From the NCBI RefSeq assembly GCF_900156865.1, contig NZ_LT732529.1, forward strand, positions 1,743,422-1,807,421: a stretch of DNA of 64,000 nt, given 5' to 3'. The notes beneath the pieces were generated by a model. That model saw only the letters and a list, made by a program, of their open reading frames with translations. It had not been told where the DNA came from and made no database searches. The position numbers were made by a program, and so were the translations under genes. This document shows, piece by piece, positions 15,484 to 23,266 of this stretch; positions within the stretch are counted from its first letter, which is position 1; each line of letters opens with the position of its first letter. Source of the stretch: Litchfieldia sinesaloumensis. GTDB lineage: Bacteria; Bacillota; Bacilli; Bacillales; Bacillaceae_L.

Positions 15484-17664
15484 TTAACTTTCTTTTGCCA
15501 CCTTAGCTGGAAATTCAAACTCTATTTTCCCTGTTTGCTCATTCAAAATAAGGTACGCATCAAACGTTTTATTTGCTTTTTTAAAGCCTTTTATTAAATT
15601 AGTCTTATTCGCTGAGAGCAGCTTTTGTACATTTGTTTTCGAGATTGTCTTTCCTAGAATTCTCCCTGAAATCGTAAATTGACAGTTATTCTTTTTATAG
15701 TTTGCACATCCATAAAATTTGCCTTTATTAATGACATCTCCACCACACTTTTTACAAGTTCCTACAACAGTTCCAATCTCTTTTTTATTGTATGAGCTTT
15801 TTTGCGAACTAATAGTTTCGATGTTAACATGTGACAGATCCCATACTCCGCTTTGTTCTTTCGCATCATCAACGATTTTTTGGGACAGCTTTTTTGTCTG
15901 CATCATAAACGAAGCTGGAGCTGCTTGTCCTTTACCAATCTCATGTAGGCGCTGTTCCCACTTAGCTGTCATTTCAGGTGACGCTAAGATTCTATCCCCA
16001 ATTACATCAATTAAAAGTATCCCTTTTTCAGTTGCAAACACCTGGTTTTTTTCAACCTTAATATAATTCCGGTCTTTAAGCATCGTAATGATTCCAGCTC
16101 TGGTGGCTTCTGTACCTAGTCCTTCGGTTTTTGCAAGTACCTTCTCAAGTTCGTCATTATCAATATGCTTACCGGCAGTTTTCATTAAGGTAATTAGTTG
16201 CCCTTCTGTGTAGCGTTTCGGTGGCTGTGTTTTCCCCTCTTTTGTAAAGCTCTTTTCGACAATTCCAGCTTCCGCTTTTTCAAGTGGTGGCAAAATGACA
16301 TCATCATCCTTGGAATCCTCTTGAAAGAGTACCTTTCTCCACCCATCCTGAAGCTTCACCTTGCCCTTTGTAATGAATTCAGCGCGACCATCTACCAAGG
16401 TCTTAACGGTTGTATAGTCAAAGATAGCTGGTTTGTAATGGGCTGCTATCAACCTTTTTACAATGAGGTCGTAAATTTTCTGCTCATCACCCGATAGTTT
16501 TGCAGGGTTAGGAACTTGGTCGGTCGGGATGATCGCATAGTGATCAGTAACCTTCTTTTCATTCACATATCGGGAATTATTGAGAATTGAAGCTACTGGG
16601 GTTGGAAAATAGCCTTTGTACTCATCCCATTTTTCTAGTTTCGAGAAAATTTCTGGAATGGTTTGTGCTTCCCCTTTTGTGATATAGCTTGAATCTGAAC
16701 GTGGATAGGAAATAATCCCTTTTGTATACAGACTCTGGGCAACATCTAATGTCTTTTTCGGCGAAAATTTATAAGCTTTGTTTGCAGTTGCCTGAAGACT
16801 AGATAAATTAAATAATAACGGGGGCTGATATTCCTTCCTTTCTGTTTCTACCTCCACAACTTCAGCAGGCTTGTCCTTACAGAAAGCAGCAATTTTTTCC
16901 GCCATTTCTTTTGATGAAAGTCGAGATTCATTATCCTTCATCCATTTCCCTTCATATTGCTTGCCATTCATTTCGAAGTTAGCAAACACTTCCCAAAAAG
17001 CTTGCGATTTGAAATTCGCGATTTCTTTCTCGCGTTTTACAATAAGGGCTAGGGTCGGGGTTTGTACCCTACCTGCAGAAAATACGTCAGATACTCCTTT
17101 TTCCTTCAGTAATAATGTATATACTCTTGAAGCATTCATGCCCACGATCCAATCTGCACATGCACGAGCCTTTGCTTCATAATAGAGATTTCTGGTGTCC
17201 TGCTCAAATAGTAAATTTTGAAAACCTTCTTTTACTGCCTTTTCAGTCAGCGAAGAGATCCAAAGTCTTTTTATAGGTTTAGATACCTTAGTTATCTCAA
17301 TAATATTTCGGATGATCAATTCACCTTCTCGTCCAGCATCTCCGGCATGAATGATTTCGGTCACCTCTGGTTTTCGAAGAAGATTTTTTATAATGGTATA
17401 TTGTTTTGATTTTGATCTCATGACACGATATGAGAAATGCTCAGGAATAATGGGGAGAGTATCAATTCTCCATTTTTTCCAGGAAGGATTGTATTCTTCT
17501 GGGGGTAGTAACTCACATATATGGCCAACTGCCCAGGTGAAATAGGCTCCTTTAGGAAATAGTGAATGGGGCGCAACCTCAATATATCCTTGAGATTTCT
17601 TACTCTTAAAAGGTGCGGCAAGCTTCATCGCTTGATCCGGTTTTTCTGCGATTATAACCTTCAT
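15484..17664 (-). CDS. topB: DNA topoisomerase III
   Basis: A 726-residue type IA topoisomerase. The Toprim domain runs from MKVIIAEKPDQA to about 140 with HAGDAGREGELI. The active-site tyrosine is Y320 in GIISYPRSDSSYI. A C-terminal cysteine motif (CKKCGGD, then YGCANYKKNNC) and a final SCAN-like repeat follow. It passes single strands and resolves recombination and replication intermediates. Length matches B. subtilis TopB. RBS AGAGGATTAAT, ATG at 17664. Flanked by its own terminator and a repeat element upstream. Confidence 0.95.
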   Translation of the reverse strand: MKVIIAEKPDQAMKLAAPFKSKKSQGYIEVAPHSLFPKGAYFTWAVGHICELLPPEEYNPSWKKWRIDTLPIIPEHFSYRVMRSKSKQYTIIKNLLRKPEVTEIIHAGDAGREGELIIRNIIEITKVSKPIKRLWISSLTEKAVKEGFQNLLFEQDTRNLYYEAKARACADWIVGMNASRVYTLLLKEKGVSDVFSAGRVQTPTLALIVKREKEIANFKSQAFWEVFANFEMNGKQYEGKWMKDNESRLSSKEMAEKIAAFCKDKPAEVVEVETERKEYQPPLLFNLSSLQATANKAYKFSPKKTLDVAQSLYTKGIISYPRSDSSYITKGEAQTIPEIFSKLEKWDEYKGYFPTPVASILNNSRYVNEKKVTDHYAIIPTDQVPNPAKLSGDEQKIYDLIVKRLIAAHYKPAIFDYTTVKTLVDGRAEFITKGKVKLQDGWRKVLFQEDSKDDDVILPPLEKAEAGIVEKSFTKEGKTQPPKRYTEGQLITLMKTAGKHIDNDELEKVLAKTEGLGTEATRAGIITMLKDRNYIKVEKNQVFATEKGILLIDVIGDRILASPEMTAKWEQRLHEIGKGQAAPASFMMQTKKLSQKIVDDAKEQSGVWDLSHVNIETISSQKSSYNKKEIGTVVGTCKKCGGDVINKGKFYGCANYKKNNCQFTISGRILGKTISKTNVQKLLSANKTNLIKGFKKANKTFDAYLILNEQTGKIEFEFPAKVAKES

Positions 17665-17697
17665 ATTAATCCTCTTTTCAATTACACTACTAAAGGA

Positions 17698-17782
17698 TGT
17701 TCAAAAGTCGGTAAAAATGACACATCGGTTTAGGGACTTCGACTAAACCCCGACGGGTCCTTTTTATCCTCCTGTTTGAACA
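17698..17782. repeat. Short MITE-like repeat copy (internally deleted)
   Basis: An 85-bp element between topB and the next gene. Its ends are imperfect inverted repeats (TGTTCAAAAG left, TTTGAACA right). The left part aligns with the 204-bp element at 41797-42000 (ATGACACATCGGTTTAGG versus ATGACGCATCGGTATAGG, then ACTTCGACTAA). The right part (TTTTTATCCTCC) aligns with that element's right end, so about 120 bp of the middle are missing. Confidence 0.65.
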
Positions 17783-17881
17783 CGCATTACTAGATTCATT
17801 TTATCAAAACTTTCATATGTATAGTAAGGTAGAATTTTGTAGAAGAATCTGGGGTTACGATTGTGGAAAGTAAGAGGAGCC

Positions 17882-17904
17882 AAAAACCATCTATGATGGT
17901 TTTT
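17882..17904 (-). terminator. Terminator overlapping the stop of the 93-residue gene
   Basis: AAAAACCATC (17882-17891), 3-nt loop, GATGGTTTTT (17895-17904). The stem includes the last codons and stop of the gene ending at 17891. Confidence 0.8.
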
Positions 17905-18172
17905 TAGCTTCGATTCTGTCAATGTACATTTGTGTGTGATCGATGATATGATGGATCGAAATAACGGATAATTCTCTGTGCTGCACAGTTCCAACGGCCA
18001 AACGGCCTTTATCATCTTCAATAATAAAGGATGTTCCATGGTTTGCATCCATCATTTTATCACAAATGGAGATAATTTTTCGATATATGTAATCCTTATT
18101 AATCTCTTTGTTTTTCATATTTAATGTAAATCGGATGATGATTTCTTTTCCATTATAATCGTATCTGAACAT
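17891..18172 (-). CDS. Uncharacterised 93-residue protein in an HD-GYP operon
   Basis: Family not recognised. The protein begins MFRYDYNGKEIIIRFTLNMKNK and contains FIIEDDKGRLAVGTVQHRELSVISIHHIIDH, suggesting a small alpha/beta domain. No signal or membrane segment. RBS GGAGG at 8 nt before ATG 18172. It starts 22 bp after the HD-GYP stop and ends in a terminator, so the two genes form an operon. A role linked to cyclic-di-GMP signalling is possible by association only. Confidence 0.65.
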   Translation of the reverse strand: MFRYDYNGKEIIIRFTLNMKNKEINKDYIYRKIISICDKMMDANHGTSFIIEDDKGRLAVGTVQHRELSVISIHHIIDHTQMYIDRIEAKKPS

Positions 18173-18194
18173 ATTAGTAGCCTCCGTCAAATGG

Positions 18195-19148
18195 TTATTC
18201 TGACAAAACTCGTTCAATTTGAATTGATTTTTGGATCGATAAATCAATAATTGTATCTGATACCTCAACTAATGGATTTAATAAATCATAAGGATTGATA
18301 AATTTAATCACTCCAATTTTGCCATCAGTAAGTAAAACCTGATGACCGATTAATGCATTCATGATTTGCTGTAAAAATGGCATTAAAATTGTTGAATCAA
18401 GCTTTCCAAACATATCCTCATTCATTTGTTTAATAACCTGATAGAATGGTGTTGCATCATGATAAACTCGGTTCGATGACATCGCATGAAAAACATCTGC
18501 GACAGCTACAATTTTTGAATAATAACTTATTTTTGATCCTTGTAGATTAAATGGATATCCTTTACCATCCTCCCTTTCGTGGTGCTGAAGGGCTACAAGA
18601 CTAATTTCATGGTTGATTCCTTGAGTGTTTTTTAGTATTTCATATCCATAAATCGTATGTTTTTTAACCGTTTCATATTCAGCCTTCGTTAGCTTACCAG
18701 GCTTATTTAATATTTCTGTGGGGATTTTTGTTTTACCTATATCATGCAAAGTTGCAGCAATTGTTAGATCATGTAGGTCTTCTTCAGATAAAGAAAGCCA
18801 TTTTCCAATTAATGTTGCAATCACACCAACTCCGATATTATGTCGATACGTATAATCATCGGCTGATTGGAGCTTATAGAACAAATGAAAAAATTGTGGA
18901 ATTTCTGAAGCTGTTTGAATAATCGGTATCACTGTTTGCTTGATTTCGGTAAGCGGTAACTTGGAATGTCGTTTTACAAAATAAAAAATATCCTCTACCT
19001 GGTCAATCGCTTCCTCAAGTTTACTGCTAATGAATGAGACATTCGGCTTTTTTGATGGTGCATCAATGTATCCGCTTTCGAGCTTGTTGATAATTATATC
19101 AAGCTCATTTGGCTGAATAACTGTGATTTTTGTTTGAATGTTTTTCAT
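18195..19148 (-). CDS. HD-GYP domain protein, likely c-di-GMP phosphodiesterase
   Basis: A 317-residue protein. An N-terminal region of about 95 residues without recognised domain precedes an HD-GYP domain: H103 (TYRHNIGVG), H135-D136 (LHDIGKTKIP), HHEREDGKGYP (189-199) with the GYP-type signature, and VADVFHAMSSNR. All usual metal-binding positions appear present. HD-GYP enzymes hydrolyse cyclic di-GMP. There is no membrane or receiver domain, so the N-terminal part may sense or bind a partner. Start ATG at 19148 with GGGGAG at 9 nt; the longer open frame to 19316 lacks support. Confidence 0.85.
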   Translation of the reverse strand: MKNIQTKITVIQPNELDIIINKLESGYIDAPSKKPNVSFISSKLEEAIDQVEDIFYFVKRHSKLPLTEIKQTVIPIIQTASEIPQFFHLFYKLQSADDYTYRHNIGVGVIATLIGKWLSLSEEDLHDLTIAATLHDIGKTKIPTEILNKPGKLTKAEYETVKKHTIYGYEILKNTQGINHEISLVALQHHEREDGKGYPFNLQGSKISYYSKIVAVADVFHAMSSNRVYHDATPFYQVIKQMNEDMFGKLDSTILMPFLQQIMNALIGHQVLLTDGKIGVIKFINPYDLLNPLVEVSDTIIDLSIQKSIQIERVLSE

Positions 19149-19304
19149 TATGAAAGACTCCCCACTAAAGTAAAACTTTGTTTCTATTATTATATCAGAA
19201 AATGGAAATTCCACAATAATTATTAGAATATACAAAAATATCGAGCATTTTATATATTTTGGCACAAAATTTTTCCAAGAATGCGTAAAAAACCCTTTAT
19301 TCCC

Positions 19305-19333
19305 TTGACTTAACACAAGTAAGGTTGTATATT
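19305..19333 (+). promoter_or_regulatory. Sigma-A promoter of the cold-shock gene
   Basis: TTGACT (19305-19310), 17-bp spacer, TATATT (19328-19333). It predicts a start near 19340. Confidence 0.75.
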
Positions 19334-19339
19334 AAAATC

Positions 19340-19465
19340 ATCATTTAGCAAGTAGTTTAGTATTTTTTTATACTATATTAATAGTAAAGATACATAAATG
19401 AGTGGCTATCTGATAAAAATTTTTACGTTGCACGGTAGTGCCGAAGGTTTAGGAGGAAATGCATA
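19340..19465 (+). promoter_or_regulatory. Long 5' leader of the cold-shock gene
   Basis: About 126 nt separate the predicted start from the ATG, as is usual for csp mRNAs whose leaders refold at low temperature. A small hairpin GCAC-N4-GTGC (19430-19441) lies just before the Shine-Dalgarno AGGAGG. Confidence 0.5.
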
Positions 19466-19666
19466 ATGCAAAACGGTAAAGTTAAATGGTTTAACAACGA
19501 AAAAGGGTTTGGCTTCATCGAAGTTGAAGGTGGAGACGATGTATTCGTACACTTCACTGCTATCCAAGGCGAAGGTTACAAATCTTTAGAAGAAGGTCAA
19601 GAAGTTTCTTTCGAAGTTGTTGAAGGAAATCGCGGACCTCAAGCATCTAACGTTGTAAAGCTATAA
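19466..19666 (+). CDS. Cold-shock protein (CspB/CspD type)
   Basis: A 66-residue single cold-shock domain. RNP1 is KGFGFIEV (13-20) and RNP2 is VFVHF (26-30), the ssDNA/RNA-binding face of a five-stranded beta barrel. It acts as an RNA chaperone and single-strand-binding protein. RBS GGAGGAAATGCATA. Its own promoter, long leader and terminator make it monocistronic. A paralogue lies at 50215-50415. Which B. subtilis Csp it corresponds to cannot be decided. Confidence 0.95.
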   Translation: MQNGKVKWFNNEKGFGFIEVEGGDDVFVHFTAIQGEGYKSLEEGQEVSFEVVEGNRGPQASNVVKL

Positions 19667-19695
19667 TTCCTACATTTTAAAAATAAAATGTGACT

Positions 19696-19721
19696 AAGGC
19701 TGATTTTTATCAGCCTTTTCT
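19696..19721 (+). terminator. Terminator of the cold-shock gene
   Basis: AAGGCTGAT (19696-19704), TTTT loop, ATCAGCCTT (19709-19717), then TTCTTT. Confidence 0.88.
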
Positions 19722-19723
19722 TT

Positions 19724-19753
19724 GGGCTCTTTCTCATACAAAGAGCCCTTTTT
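19724..19753 (+). terminator. Second hairpin terminator
   Basis: GGGCTCTTT (19724-19732) and AAAGAGCCC (19740-19748) followed by TTTTT. It backs up the preceding terminator, or may serve the convergent gene ending at 19761. Confidence 0.7.
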
Positions 19754-19760
19754 ACATACA

Positions 19761-19937
19761 TTATGATAATTTCTTTCCATATTCTTTAAGCTTTTGACCT
19801 ACAGTGCAGTTCTTGATGCAAAAATTTTGGGCAAAGCGCTTTCCATGTTCCTTACGAAAATGTTCTTTTACAAAACAATCTTGGCAGTAAGTGTCAAGCA
19901 CCTCACCAACTTCCAATATAAGTTCCTTACGTTTCAT
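19761..19937 (-). CDS. Small zinc-finger domain protein
   Basis: A 58-residue protein with cysteine/histidine pattern CQDCFVKEHFRKEHGKRFAQNFCIKNC, matching the short Bacillales family annotated as zinc-finger domain-containing protein. Binding of one Zn and a regulatory or structural role are presumed. The ATG at 19937 has AGGAG at 12 nt, a little long; a TTG at 19949 sits too close to that RBS. Confidence 0.75.
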   Translation of the reverse strand: MKRKELILEVGEVLDTYCQDCFVKEHFRKEHGKRFAQNFCIKNCTVGQKLKEYGKKLS

Positions 19938-20045
19938 GAAAATAATCAACTCCTGTTTTTATCGGTTCACGACACTCCCTACGAACGAATTCCTACTCCC
20001 TTAGAAATCACCTATTTAATGAGTATGATGGGTAGGCTTAATTAC

Positions 20046-20708
20046 TTACCCTTTTATTTCAAATTTACTAGAAACAATCGTTCCTTCTAAAGCTTGTGTA
20101 GCTAGTCTATCTGCTTCTGCATTTGCTTTTCGAGCAATTGGATCATAGACTGGATGAATTCCTAATTTTTCAATTCTAGCCTCAATACGATCAAGCCATC
20201 TGTTTAGATTTTCCTCAAAACATGGCCACTCACCAGACAACTGCTTTAACACTACATGCGAGTCCCCTTTAAAGGTTACCGTAGAATGATGCACTCCTAT
20301 TTCCTCTAACGTATTTAACAGGAGCCAAAATGCTGCATATTCGGCCTCATTATTTGATTCCATTTCTTCAAACACTTCATTGACTCGAACCCGATACGAT
20401 TTTTTATTTTGCGTATAATAAATAGCAACACCTAGTCCAGCCTTACCTGTTTGTATATCAAACCCACCATCAAAATAGGCTATGATGTCCTGGGGCTCGG
20501 TTTCAATTTCTTTAATCAGTTTTAAAAGTTCTTTCTTTGTCCATTTGGTGTGACGTTCGTCATAGAAAACAAGATCCTTTGTGCGTCCCGTTCGCTCGAA
20601 ATCATCCGCAATCAAAAGTGCCTCTTCTGCAGAAACTTCATCTGACAATAACGTAATGACTTGATTTTTTGGCGTTTTATATGTCCATTCTAATTTAAGT
20701 TTCAACAC
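20046..20708 (-). CDS. ypeP: RNase H-fold protein YpeP
   Basis: A 220-residue protein. The first 70 residues (helical, SDEVSAEEALLIADDF) precede an RNase H-like domain with its acidic residues: IAYFDGGFD, NNEAEYAAFWLLL, FKGDSHVVLKQL and ANAEADRLA, so the DEDD set looks complete. This matches B. subtilis YpeP, located beside ypdP and ypdQ. Possible action is on RNA in RNA-DNA hybrids, but activity is not assured. Start codon is probably GTG at 20708 after GAGAGG at 6 nt; ATG 20714 abuts the RBS. Confidence 0.85.
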   Translation of the reverse strand: MLKLKLEWTYKTPKNQVITLLSDEVSAEEALLIADDFERTGRTKDLVFYDERHTKWTKKELLKLIKEIETEPQDIIAYFDGGFDIQTGKAGLGVAIYYTQNKKSYRVRVNEVFEEMESNNEAEYAAFWLLLNTLEEIGVHHSTVTFKGDSHVVLKQLSGEWPCFEENLNRWLDRIEARIEKLGIHPVYDPIARKANAEADRLATQALEGTIVSSKFEIKG

Positions 20709-20846
20709 GCTCATCCTCTCTAATGGAACGTATCTTCATTTTTCCTAATATTTTACTCATTATACACTTTTTCCATAAGCTTAGGTACTTCCCCTTTTGT
20801 TCATATCATACTATAATAAACTCTTGACAATTAAACGATATCCTTT

Positions 20847-20886
20847 CGCGGTTCGTGAACTCCCGCGTTATCAAAACTATAGGAGG
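20847..20886 (+). promoter_or_regulatory. preQ1-I riboswitch controlling ypdP
   Basis: P1 is CGCGG (20847-20851) paired with CCGCG (20863-20867) around an 11-nt loop UUCGUGAACUC. An A-rich tail UUAUCAAAACUAU follows, then the Shine-Dalgarno AGGAGG (20881-20886). The loop CUC(C) can pair with GGAG of the Shine-Dalgarno to form P2 of the H-type pseudoknot. The GGUUC loop start and AAAACUA tail match the class-I preQ1 pattern. Ligand binding should hide the ribosome site, a translational OFF switch. Confidence 0.85.
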
Positions 20887-20892
20887 AATACT

Positions 20893-21573
20893 ATGTACAA
20901 TGAAATACTTTGGTTTATTTTTGCGATTGTCAATTTTGTGTTAGTACTTGCTATTTACCGTTTTTTCGGCAAACCTGGGCTATTTGTTTGGATTGGTTTC
21001 TCAACTGTTGTGGCCAATCTACAGGTTGTAAAAACAGTTGAATTATTCGGTCTAACGGCCACTCTCGGTAATATTATGTATGGGACTAGCTTTTTAATAA
21101 CCGATATCTTAAATGAAAAATATGGGAAAGAAGAAGCAAAAAAAGGTGTGTGGCTTGGATTCTTCACATTAATTGCAATGACAATAATCATGCAGTTTGT
21201 CCTAGCATTTGACCCCCATGAAGTGGACTTTGCCCAAGGTTCTTTAGAGACTATCTTTGGATTACTTCCACGGATTGCATTAGGAAGTCTACTGGCGTTT
21301 CTTATTAGCCAATATTCGGATGTTATCATTTTCGCAAAATTGAAAGAACGCTTTCCGAGAGACAATCAGTTATGGATTCGAAATAACGGAAGCACAATGA
21401 TCAGTCAATTGGTCGATACGTTAATCTTTACAAGTGTTGCATTTCTGGGCGTGTATCCATTTGACGTTTGGATTCAGATTTTCATAACCACCTATTTTAT
21501 AAAATGGTTGGTTGCCATACTGGATACCCCGTTTATTTATATCGCGAGAAGATTTCATAAAACTCAAAACTGA
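20893..21573 (+). CDS. ypdP: Queuosine precursor transporter YpdP (YhhQ family)
   Basis: A 226-residue integral membrane protein with about six helices, of the YhhQ/COG1738 family that imports deazaguanine precursors of queuosine (preQ0 or preQ1). Family motifs include VANLQVVKTVELFGLTATLGN, SFLITDILNEKYGKEEAKKGV and WIRNNGSTMISQLVDTLIF. The ATG at 20893 follows AGGAGG at 6 nt; that same Shine-Dalgarno is part of a preQ1-I riboswitch, giving independent support for the substrate. Next to ypeP and ypdQ as in B. subtilis. Confidence 0.94.
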   Translation: MYNEILWFIFAIVNFVLVLAIYRFFGKPGLFVWIGFSTVVANLQVVKTVELFGLTATLGNIMYGTSFLITDILNEKYGKEEAKKGVWLGFFTLIAMTIIMQFVLAFDPHEVDFAQGSLETIFGLLPRIALGSLLAFLISQYSDVIIFAKLKERFPRDNQLWIRNNGSTMISQLVDTLIFTSVAFLGVYPFDVWIQIFITTYFIKWLVAILDTPFIYIARRFHKTQN

Positions 21574-21579
21574 CTTAGT

Positions 21580-21606
21580 TAAGGATGTCTGTAAAAGACA
21601 TCCTTA
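21580..21606 (+). terminator. Hairpin after ypdP
   Basis: TAAGGATGTCT (21580-21590) pairs perfectly with AGACATCCTTA (21596-21606). A clear T tract is missing, so termination strength is uncertain. Confidence 0.5.
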
Positions 21607-21683
21607 TGTTAGATATTCCACTTTGCACGCTGGTTTTCAGGTGATAAAATGCTTATAACAACTTATATTTATGGAGGCACCTA

Positions 21684-22076
21684 ATGATTGAAGTGTACAT
21701 AGATGGGGCAAGCGCCGGTGATCCTGGACCGTCTGGAGCCGGTGTCTTTATAAAAGGCAATGGTATTGTAGAAAAACATTCTATCCCACTTGGCATCATG
21801 ACCAATCATGAAGCTGAATATTACGCCCTGCTTAAAGGTTTAGAAATTTGTATCACAAACAATTACCGTGTAGTATCATTTCGAACAGACTCCCAGCTTG
21901 TTGATCGAGCAATCGCGAAAGAGTTTGTGAAAAATAAAAAATTCGCGCCGTTGCTCGAGAAGGCAATAAAGCTTTCTAACGAACTCGATTTGTTTTTCCT
22001 TAAATGGATTCCGAGTACACAAAATAAGGTCGCAGATGAATTAGCTAGACAAGCTGTTCGAAAAAACGATATGTAA
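21684..22076 (+). CDS. ypdQ: RNase HI-type protein YpdQ
   Basis: A 130-residue single-domain RNase H fold. Catalytic carboxylates are all visible: D7 (YIDGAS), E43 (HEAEYYALL), D69 (RTDSQL) and D118 (VADELARQ). It lacks the basic handle insertion of E. coli RNase HI and any hybrid-binding domain. Role may be removal of RNA from hybrids; enzymatic activity of the B. subtilis orthologue is doubtful in my recollection. RBS GGAGG precedes ATG 21684. It lies downstream of ypdP. Confidence 0.88.
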   Translation: MIEVYIDGASAGDPGPSGAGVFIKGNGIVEKHSIPLGIMTNHEAEYYALLKGLEICITNNYRVVSFRTDSQLVDRAIAKEFVKNKKFAPLLEKAIKLSNELDLFFLKWIPSTQNKVADELARQAVRKNDM

Positions 22077-22077
22077 A

Positions 22078-22107
22078 AGAACCCTTGGATGTATACCAAG
22101 GGTTTAT
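22078..22107. terminator. Bidirectional terminator between ypdQ and a convergent gene
   Basis: AACCCTTGG (22080-22088) and CCAAGGGTT (22096-22104). T-rich runs follow on both strands. Confidence 0.7.
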
Positions 22108-22391
22108 GACATTATATTTCGTTGTTCCACAAATTGATAGGCTTGCTTTCGACTTTGAATTTGGTTTTCCTTTAACATTTCCAATAATGAAATGAAAAAG
22201 CTTCCGTCAAATTCCTTTTGTGCTTTCAATGTAATTTCGATTGCTACATTGACAATCTCATCTGTCGACTCAGTATAATGCTGGCCGAAAGAAATGAAGC
22301 CAACTGCATCATCCCCGAGATTAAAGCCCTTTTGCGCTAGAAACTGCAAATACTCTTTTACTTTATTTTCTAATGTAAACAAAAGCCCCAT
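22104..22391 (-). CDS. Conserved small protein, DUF6123-like
   Basis: A 95-residue cytosolic protein with KEYLQFLAQKGFNLGDDAVGFI and NVAIEITLKAQKEFDGSF segments. These recall a Bacillaceae family annotated DUF6123, though I cannot verify this. The N-terminus is uncertain: ATG 22391, TTG 22400 or a TTG slightly inside (after GGGGATGGGG) are all possible. Function unknown. It faces ypdQ head-on across a shared terminator. Confidence 0.65.
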   Translation of the reverse strand: MGLLFTLENKVKEYLQFLAQKGFNLGDDAVGFISFGQHYTESTDEIVNVAIEITLKAQKEFDGSFFISLLEMLKENQIQSRKQAYQFVEQRNIMS

Positions 22392-22440
22392 CCCCAACAA
22401 AAAATGATACCCTAATAGTACCGCATTTTTTGTCGAAATA

Positions 22441-22902
22441 CTACGATTTTTTTGTTAAAAAATGGGCGATTGTTCCTGCAATCATTCCAAATATTGCCCC
22501 GCCAACTACTTCTTGTGGCTGATGGCCAAGTCTTTCTTTCAGTTTTCTTTCCTTATTATCATGAAAATGATGGTCCTTTTGTCCTGCTAAACGCTCTATT
22601 TGCTCATCAAGTCGGTTAACCTTAATTGTAAGTTCACCTGATTGGCGTCTAATCCCTTGAGCATCATACATAACGATCAACCCAAATACTGTAGATAGGG
22701 CAAAATCTATTGTAGGTACACCTCGTCTTAACGCTATAAATGTAGCTAATGATGAAACACCTGCGGAGTGAGAACTTGGCATTCCGCCAGTTTCAAAAAA
22801 AGTACCCCAATCCCATTTACCCGTTTTTACTTTTTTGATTGGAATTTTTAAGAATTGAGCAAGACCAATGGTCAATAACGCAGTATAGATCCCTTTATTC
22901 AC
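22441..22902 (-). CDS. DUF212 / divergent PAP2 family membrane protein (YuiD-like)
   Basis: A 153-residue protein with membrane helices near the N-terminus, middle and C-terminus. The conserved GGMPSSHSAGVSSLATF block (starting around residue 38) is shared by DUF212 proteins, which are distant relatives of PAP2 phosphatases. YDAQGIRRQSG and LGHQPQEVVGGAIFG are further family motifs. Start is GTG at 22902 after AGGTGAGAAGC. The exact reaction is unknown; a lipid-phosphate substrate is inferred from the PAP2 relation. Confidence 0.88.
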   Translation of the reverse strand: MNKGIYTALLTIGLAQFLKIPIKKVKTGKWDWGTFFETGGMPSSHSAGVSSLATFIALRRGVPTIDFALSTVFGLIVMYDAQGIRRQSGELTIKVNRLDEQIERLAGQKDHHFHDNKERKLKERLGHQPQEVVGGAIFGMIAGTIAHFLTKKS

Positions 22903-22998
22903 GCTTCTCACCTCATGATTAGTTTCCTAGTTCGCCTCCTTTTCTATTCAAGACATATTACAAATTGGGTTGGAAATAATACGAAATGGAGGTGATTG

Positions 22999-23136
22999 AT
23001 GATGGCACAAAAAGCAAATAATCGTGGAAAGGCTCCAAAAGGTGTAAATCCACAGGGTTATAATGAAGATACTGAATTCTCTATGGAACCTAAAAGCGAA
23101 CTTGAGAACAGAGCGAAGAAATCAAATACGAAGTGA
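22999..23136 (+). CDS. sspL: Small acid-soluble spore protein L
   Basis: A 45-residue hydrophilic protein starting MMAQKANNRGKAPKGVNPQG and ending LENRAKKSNTK. The KGVNPQG and LE-RAKKSNTK blocks match SspL of B. subtilis, a minor SASP made in the forespore under sigma-G. RBS GGAGGTG is 4 nt before the first ATG and 7 nt before the second, so the true start may be 23002. It lies near ypcP as in B. subtilis. Confidence 0.85.
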   Translation: MMAQKANNRGKAPKGVNPQGYNEDTEFSMEPKSELENRAKKSNTK

Positions 23137-23238
23137 TAATATTTGGATTTGGATGTCCCTTTTGGGGGCATCCGAATCGCCGAAAAATATAATAATTAGC
23201 TTTAAATAATCAGCAATAAATCAGCTTTTTATTTTATA

Positions 23239-23266
23239 TAAAAAGAGCACTCAACTGAGTACTCCT
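23239..23266 (-). terminator. Terminator of ypcP
   Basis: GAGCACTCA (23245-23253) pairs with TGAGTACTC (23256-23264) with one G-T, followed by TTTTT on the minus strand. It touches the ypcP stop. Confidence 0.82.

Noticed and set aside
17764-18048. 94-residue minus-strand frame overlapping the 93-residue gene
   Set aside because: Different frame over a gene with a good RBS and terminator; its end runs into the repeat element.
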